Assembly: GCA_004151065.3 (NCBI GenBank)
Contig: NWUY0300054941.1
Location: 1 to 26,788 of the forward strand
Direction of reading: 5' to 3'
Origin: Larix sibirica
Taxonomy: Eukaryota > Streptophyta > Pinopsida > Pinales > Pinaceae
DNA length: 26,788 nt
The notes under the pieces were generated by a model. The model was not told the origin of the DNA and made no database searches. It saw only the letters and a list, made by a program, of their open reading frames with translations. The translations under genes were made by a program, and so were the position numbers. Shown piece after piece: positions 21,009 to 26,788 of this stretch (within the stretch, counting starts at the first letter, position 1; every line of letters starts with the position of its first letter).

Positions 21009-22803
21009 TTACACCTTAATTGATGCTAGTGGGACCCTCTCTCTCATATCTCTTTCCTTATGCACTCTCTTTGACTATTTTTAGCCATGCACCTGATTTT
21101 TTGGTAATCCCAGACTAATTCGAGTTACCTACCAGTGATTTGGAGTCACATTTCCAGTTAATTTGAGTTATTCTCGGTTAATTAGAGTAAGTTTGGGTTA
21201 CTTCGAGTTATTCTCAATTAATTAGATTAATTTTGGGTTAGTTTGAGTTATTCTCAGTTAATTAGGAAATTTTGGGTTAGTTCAAGTTATTCTCAGTAAT
21301 TTTGGGTCAATTCAAGTTGTCATCAATCAATTAGAGTGATTTATGGGTGAATTCGAGTGCCACTTTTGGAATTCGAGTTTCTCTCATGGTCTCCAGTGAA
21401 TTGGAGTATTTTTCCAATAAATTCGTGCCAGTCTAGGTGGATTTGAATTGCTCTCACGAGAACTCGAATGGTCATCTAGTGAACTAGAGAAGCTCTTAGT
21501 GAAATGGAGTCACTTCTCAGTGAACATGAGTCAGTCTCTTGGAGGAAATTTGAATTGGTTTAAAGTGATTCAAATTGATCTCTAGTCATTATTATTGGAT
21601 TTTGTTAGTTGTTATATCATGGATTTGATTGCATGTGGATGGATTCGAAATTGCTTTCTTGCACACAGCTACTCAGTCCTTTTGTATGGTAGGAAAATTG
21701 AAGACCCTGTAATGGTGATTGAATACTAATATATACCAGTGTGGATACTGGTTAAAATTCCTATTGAACATAGAAGTACCTCGAGGACCATTATTTGTCC
21801 CTGATTTGGCCACGATAATCCTGAAGGTGGATGGTGATGTCCAAAGGGATTGGTTTGGTGAAGGGAATCCCATTACACCGGGTAGTGTTGATGCGGAGAA
21901 AGTAAGTGGTGAGGGAATGTGTTGTGTTTCTTAGGTTGTGGCTTGAGTTTCCTCTTGTTGAGATCTAATTTTGAGAGTTCCCTAGTGTGTGGATCCATGG
22001 ACTCAACTCAGGGGTGACTGTCATGTTGAGATATTGATGAGCATGCCATGTCTAAGGCTGGGTGGAACGTTGTCCTATTGAAGCTAGTTGCTATTCTCAG
22101 AGATAAGTATTTTATTATGCATTTAGTTATTGTTTTATGGATGCATGTGTGATCATCGAGGCTAATTTGATCTCTGTTATGTTATGCTGTAGATCCGAAT
22201 ATGCTCTTGTGTTATATGGCTGATTTAGTAGTGTTAAAATGGCAGCTCATAGATTAGATTTGGTTTATGTGTTATTGCAGCTCGTGGATGCTATTTTTCT
22301 TATGTTTTGTGGCATCCAATAGATTTGGTTTTTAGGCTTCTCATGTGGCTATAGTTGTTAGCTCCAGATTTGATATTGTATATGTTAAAATTGGTTGTAG
22401 TTTGGTGCCTTAAATATGATCTATTTAGTGTCGTAAAGATGATTTGTTTTAGTGTCCTAAAACTAATCTTGTTAGCATTTGTTGATTTGATTTTACTTAT
22501 TGATTTTTATGGCTGCAATAGATATGATGTTGATATTTAATTGCATGTGAAATTCTTACTTATATTTGGTTGCATTCATGCCACAACTGCCTTGCATTGC
22601 ATGTGCGTTGGGGAAAATATTTGCATTGGAAGTGTAGCTACACTTTTGAAAAGGATGATTGTTTTATTATATTGGCTTATTGGCATGCTGGCCTAGTCTG
22701 AGTCAACCATATTCCAATGTGCATTACCTCGAATCAGCCCTTTTCCTGTTAGAATCACGGCGTGTTCAACCTCGATGGTGTGATTTGGAGTTGGGTACAC
22801 TAC
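21009..22803. repeat. Large direct repeat, copy 1
   Basis: It recurs at 24891 with an offset of 3882 bp. From 21009 to 22455 I found one difference (G at 22041, A at 25923). From 22456 to about 22803 the copies differ at many sites and have a one-base length change. Both end at GGGTACACTACA, after which the sequences are unrelated. A shared end in CA fits an LTR, but the base run after copy 1 is not a primer binding site I recognise. The open frames on both strands (for example 21673-21934) show no domain. Confidence 0.9.
21110..21380. repeat. Degenerate minisatellite inside the large repeat
   Basis: Units of roughly 40-50 bp are built from GAGTTATTCTCAGTTAATTAG and TAATTTTGGGTTAGTTC (each split here), for example near 21166, 21208, 21246 and 21287. 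A related looser series of GAATTCGAGT and TCTCAGTGAA words continues to about 21540. The array recurs unchanged at about 24992-25262 in the second copy. Confidence 0.75.
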
Positions 22804-24660
22804 ACTTGAAAGGTGGGAGAGCCAAATTAAAAGGGGAGGGAAGCCATTGGATGTCATTTCAATAATATCTTTTTATTCATTTGACTGGAAGATAAAGGGG
22901 GTAGTTTAAGGGATATACAAAAGGTTATTTATTTTTTACATCAATGGGAATGGGAAAACACATTAGGCATGCGAAAGGGATAGCCTAGTAGATGAAAGCA
23001 TATTATATTTTATTTTATTTTTGTAATGGAAAGGAGAAAAAAGGGAAATGAACTTTTACAAAAGGAGGGGGGTTTGGTATTTTTCAAGGAAGATAATGGA
23101 AATAGGGATTTCATTTTAATTTGGGAATATTAAATGGGAAAAGTAATTTTTTTTATTTATATACATGGGGAGTAGGAGTAGGGAAGGAGTACCAAAGGAT
23201 ACATTTTAAAAGGTTTGTTAAAACGATGGAGCATTTAACATGCAAGGTCATTGTTTGTTTTTTTAATGGATATGGCCAATGGGGAATTATTAAACTTTCC
23301 AGGCATAGGTGTGACAAGACGAAGCGACTGAATAATTGATCAATGGATGCAAAATTGTGGAATTTGACTGACATAATGCAAAAGTTCTGACTCACTGAAA
23401 ATTTGACTGGATGTCGAAAGGGTCAAATGGACAAAGATTTTACAAATCAAATATGATCATGACCAAGGTAATGGGATGAATGATATGGTATCAAAATCAA
23501 GGCATGATGATGCACAAGGAGAGAAACAAAAAATTCTCCAAGACTCGACTCGACCAGACTATGACAACACATAAGACATGACTTGGTAATTGTGTCGAAG
23601 GGGTCATATGACAACGACATGGGAGAAAAAAGACATGGGAATGCAAGCACATTGACCTGGACATGGTGGTGATATCATAATGGTTGTGCGACAAATTTCA
23701 ATAGGTTTTCCTCTGGCATCATGTAGATGTTGAGCATCAACATGATGCTCAAAACGACATGGTTAGGGAAACAACACTATAAACACCCTTGGAGGGTTAT
23801 TAAAGGGGAGGATGGCCTAGTTAAAGATATAAAGTGGAAAACCATAGGGTAGGGATAATATTTAAACCAAATGAAAGGCATGTAAAGGTTTAGAAGGTGT
23901 GTTTTTAATTTGCAATAAAATTAGTCTTTGGAAAAGGGGAATAGGGAATAAATGGCTTTGTTTTTTATTATTATAAATTTGGGGCAATAATAAAGGAATA
24001 TTTTAATTAAAAAGGGAACGGTAGTTATACAAAGGGGTTAATCTTATTTAATGCATGATAACATATTTTTGTTTAAAGGGGGGGAGTTTTTTTTTCTTTA
24101 TCATCATGGACATGAAATTTTTGCAAAGAGGCACTTGGGGTGGAATTTTTAATTTTCTGTACATAGGAATGATGACAACAATGGAAGATGGGCACAACTG
24201 ACACATTAACAGAGGGTGCAAACTTGGCATAATTTAATCGATGAGACATAGATTAACCTAACATGGTAAAAACTTGTGTTGATTATCGAAGGGGTCAAAC
24301 AGAAGTAGTTTTGTCCAAATGAAATATGGACGTGATTATTGTGAAGAGATGAATGAAATGACACTAAATTCTTGGCATGACGATGCAATGGATAAGAAAC
24401 AACAAAATCCTAAGACTTTACTTTCAGACCATGACACGACGATGCATGGGATGCAACCTGGTAAGTTTGTCAAATGGGTCATATGACAGCAAAAATGGTG
24501 AAATAAGATATGGACATGATAAGCACATCGAAATAGATGTGATGGTATATATGGAATTATATTGCAAAAGAATTAATTAGTTCACCTTTGGTGTCATGTT
24601 CTGACACTTCAGAATCATGTCGATGTTGAGCATCAACAATGCCTAGTTGGAAAGCCCTCG
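22804..24660. repeat. Degenerate tandem duplication, period about 870-900 bp
   Basis: Two blocks (about 22880-23760 and 23770-24660) share the same order of landmarks. These are purine-rich AAAGGGG tracts, CGAAAGGGTCAAATGG (23415) or CGAAGGGGTCAAACAG (24285), then CGAAGGGGTCATATGAC (23597) or CAAATGGGTCATATGAC (about 24470), then GATGTTGAGCATCAACA (23726 and 24622). The two GGGTCA boxes are about 182 bp apart in each block. Similarity between blocks is moderate. No protein domain was found in any frame. Confidence 0.6.
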
Positions 24661-24888
24661 TGCTTCTCAATTAAAATACGAGCCATCGGCCATTAGGAAG
24701 GCATTGGGAGATGCTAATAACTATTCATTCAAACAAAATAGAATACTTTTCCTTGGCTCACATTCATTCCAATCATCTATCTAATATCGCACCATGAGTA
24801 AGGGAAAGAATACACAAAGGATTCAGAGAAGGGGATCTCCAAATCCATTTGCAGCGTTAAAATTTATGAAATTGTAATAAAATTATTA
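24661..24888 (+). other. Unique segment before the ambiguous base, with a 27-codon frame at 24794-24877
   Basis: The segment is unlike its neighbours. ACCATGAGTAAGG gives an ATG in fair plant context at 24794; the frame starts MSKGKNTQRIQRRGSPNPF and stops at 24877, 12 bp before the N. It could be the start of a gene or of a retroelement gag cut off by a break in the assembly, or chance. There is no recognisable domain. Confidence 0.25.
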
Positions 24889-24889
24889 N
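24889..24889. other. Single ambiguous base (N), likely assembly join
   Basis: It is the only N in the window. The large direct repeat, copy 2, begins at the next base, while sequence to the left has no counterpart next to copy 1. A join or gap closure at this point is the simplest reading. Confidence 0.6.
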
Positions 24890-26685
24890 ATTACACCTTA
24901 ATTGATGCTAGTGGGACCCTCTCTCTCATATCTCTTTCCTTATGCACTCTCTTTGACTATTTTTAGCCATGCACCTGATTTTTTGGTAATCCCAGACTAA
25001 TTCGAGTTACCTACCAGTGATTTGGAGTCACATTTCCAGTTAATTTGAGTTATTCTCGGTTAATTAGAGTAAGTTTGGGTTACTTCGAGTTATTCTCAAT
25101 TAATTAGATTAATTTTGGGTTAGTTTGAGTTATTCTCAGTTAATTAGGAAATTTTGGGTTAGTTCAAGTTATTCTCAGTAATTTTGGGTCAATTCAAGTT
25201 GTCATCAATCAATTAGAGTGATTTATGGGTGAATTCGAGTGCCACTTTTGGAATTCGAGTTTCTCTCATGGTCTCCAGTGAATTGGAGTATTTTTCCAAT
25301 AAATTCGTGCCAGTCTAGGTGGATTTGAATTGCTCTCACGAGAACTCGAATGGTCATCTAGTGAACTAGAGAAGCTCTTAGTGAAATGGAGTCACTTCTC
25401 AGTGAACATGAGTCAGTCTCTTGGAGGAAATTTGAATTGGTTTAAAGTGATTCAAATTGATCTCTAGTCATTATTATTGGATTTTGTTAGTTGTTATATC
25501 ATGGATTTGATTGCATGTGGATGGATTCGAAATTGCTTTCTTGCACACAGCTACTCAGTCCTTTTGTATGGTAGGAAAATTGAAGACCCTGTAATGGTGA
25601 TTGAATACTAATATATACCAGTGTGGATACTGGTTAAAATTCCTATTGAACATAGAAGTACCTCGAGGACCATTATTTGTCCCTGATTTGGCCACGATAA
25701 TCCTGAAGGTGGATGGTGATGTCCAAAGGGATTGGTTTGGTGAAGGGAATCCCATTACACCGGGTAGTGTTGATGCGGAGAAAGTAAGTGGTGAGGGAAT
25801 GTGTTGTGTTTCTTAGGTTGTGGCTTGAGTTTCCTCTTGTTGAGATCTAATTTTGAGAGTTCCCTAGTGTGTGGATCCATGGACTCAACTCAGGGGTGAC
25901 TGTCATGTTGAGATATTGATGAACATGCCATGTCTAAGGCTGGGTGGAACGTTGTCCTATTGAAGCTAGTTGCTATTCTCAGAGATAAGTATTTTATTAT
26001 GCATTTAGTTATTGTTTTATGGATGCATGTGTGATCATCGAGGCTAATTTGATCTCTGTTATGTTATGCTGTAGATCCGAATATGCTCTTGTGTTATATG
26101 GCTGATTTAGTAGTGTTAAAATGGCAGCTCATAGATTAGATTTGGTTTATGTGTTATTGCAGCTCGTGGATGCTATTTTTCTTATGTTTTGTGGCATCCA
26201 ATAGATTTGGTTTTTAGGCTTCTCATGTGGCTATAGTTGTTAGCTCCAGATTTGATATTGTATATGTTAAAATTGGTTGTAGTTTGGTGCCTTAAATATG
26301 ATCTATTTAGTGTCGTAAAGATGATTTGTTTTAGTGTGCTAAAACTAATCTTGTTAGCATTTGTAGATCTAATTTTACTTATTGATTTTATGGTTTCAAT
26401 AGATATGATGTTGATATTTAATTGCATGTGAAATTGTTACTTAGATCTGGTTGCATTCATGCTACAACTACCTTGCATCGCATGTGCGTTGGGGAAACGA
26501 TTTGCATTGTAAGTGTAGCTAAACTTTTGAAAAGGCTAATTGTTTTATTATACTGGCTTACTGGCATGCAGGCCTAGCCTTTGTGAACCTTATTTCACTA
26601 TGCATTACCTCGAATAAAACCTTTCCCTATTAGGATCTTGGTGTATCTGACCTCAACGGTGTGATTTGGGGTTGGGTACACTACA
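24890..26685. repeat. Large direct repeat, copy 2
   Basis: It is the counterpart of 21008-22803. It is almost identical up to 26337, then clearly diverged from 26338 (first change G for C in TTAGTGTGCTAAA) to the common end GGGTACACTACA at about 26684. The internal minisatellite and all open frames of copy 1 are repeated. The tail to 26788 is unrelated to what follows copy 1 and shows no gene. Confidence 0.9.
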
Positions 26686-26788
26686 AAATTAAACTCAGAG
26701 GTATTCCAAGGAAACCGTCTAAAGTGATAAGCTCTTACAACATGACAAGATTGTTGAAAAAGGGACACCATGGAGTAATTGTACAATT

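Noticed and set aside
21673-21934. Open frames on both strands repeated exactly at 25555-25816, suggesting a conserved gene
   Set aside because: The exact recurrence reflects the near-identical DNA repeat, not selection on protein. No domain is visible, and the two frames overlap on opposite strands.
1-26788. CRISPR arrays, bacterial operons, tRNA or rRNA genes
   Set aside because: No regularly spaced short repeats of CRISPR type, no cloverleaf with conserved boxes, and no rRNA core sequence were seen. The gene is spliced, so this is eukaryotic DNA.

Overview
The window is nuclear DNA of a land plant, most likely from a large, repeat-rich genome such as a gymnosperm (inference). It is AT-rich, it carries one compact spliced gene of a plant-specific family, and almost everything else is decayed retroelements and tandem repeats. 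The sequence does not identify the species.

Gene (about 191-5070, minus strand). This is an ACT-domain repeat (ACR) protein closest to the ACR3/ACR6 type. I could join seven coding exons with GT/AG borders and matching phases: 2738-2666 (ATG at 2736), 2566-2521, 2299-2185, 2003-1936, 1830-1222, 737-633 and 541-191. They give about 454 residues with four ACT domains and no internal stop. A non-coding first exon probably ends at 4750, followed by an intron of about 2 kb. A TATA-like element lies near 5095-5101, with ACGTG elements further upstream. The last 98 bp of the gene, stop codon included, are tandemly duplicated at the window edge (1-98 and 161-258).

Retroelement block (5.4-15.1 kb). 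After a possible Copia LTR edge (5582) and small repeats comes a decayed LINE on the plus strand, with reverse transcriptase remnants from about 6920 to 8950. A Ty3/gypsy-type LTR element (about 8954-14222) appears to have inserted into it. That element has two LTRs of about 1.1 kb, a primer binding site, a broken gag, a protease remnant and a polypurine tract, but no reverse transcriptase or integrase. Sequence at 14223-15085 looks like the rest of the LINE.

Orphan gene-start block (15.1-17.3 kb). An array with a period of about 120 bp leads into a second copy of the ACR 5' region (to about 16690), and a third partial copy follows (about 16880-17310). All lie in the same orientation as the gene but have no coding exons, and both have lost the first-exon splice donor. 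The 120-bp repeat is an expansion of a segment present once in the first intron of the real gene.

Satellite block (17.3-20.3 kb). Short tandem duplications and a degenerate satellite are split by a second LINE 3' end (about 18195-19815) carrying a zinc-binding and an RNase H remnant.

Right end (21.0-26.7 kb). A segment of at least 1.8 kb occurs twice, 3882 bp apart. The second copy starts exactly at the only ambiguous base (N, 24889). It is almost identical to the first for about 1.45 kb, then abruptly much more diverged. This is either an assembly join or gene conversion between old repeats. No bacterial-type operon, CRISPR array, tRNA or rRNA was seen. I found no clear evidence of a new biological system; the most unusual features are the triplicated promoter/5'UTR segment and the repeat boundary at the N.
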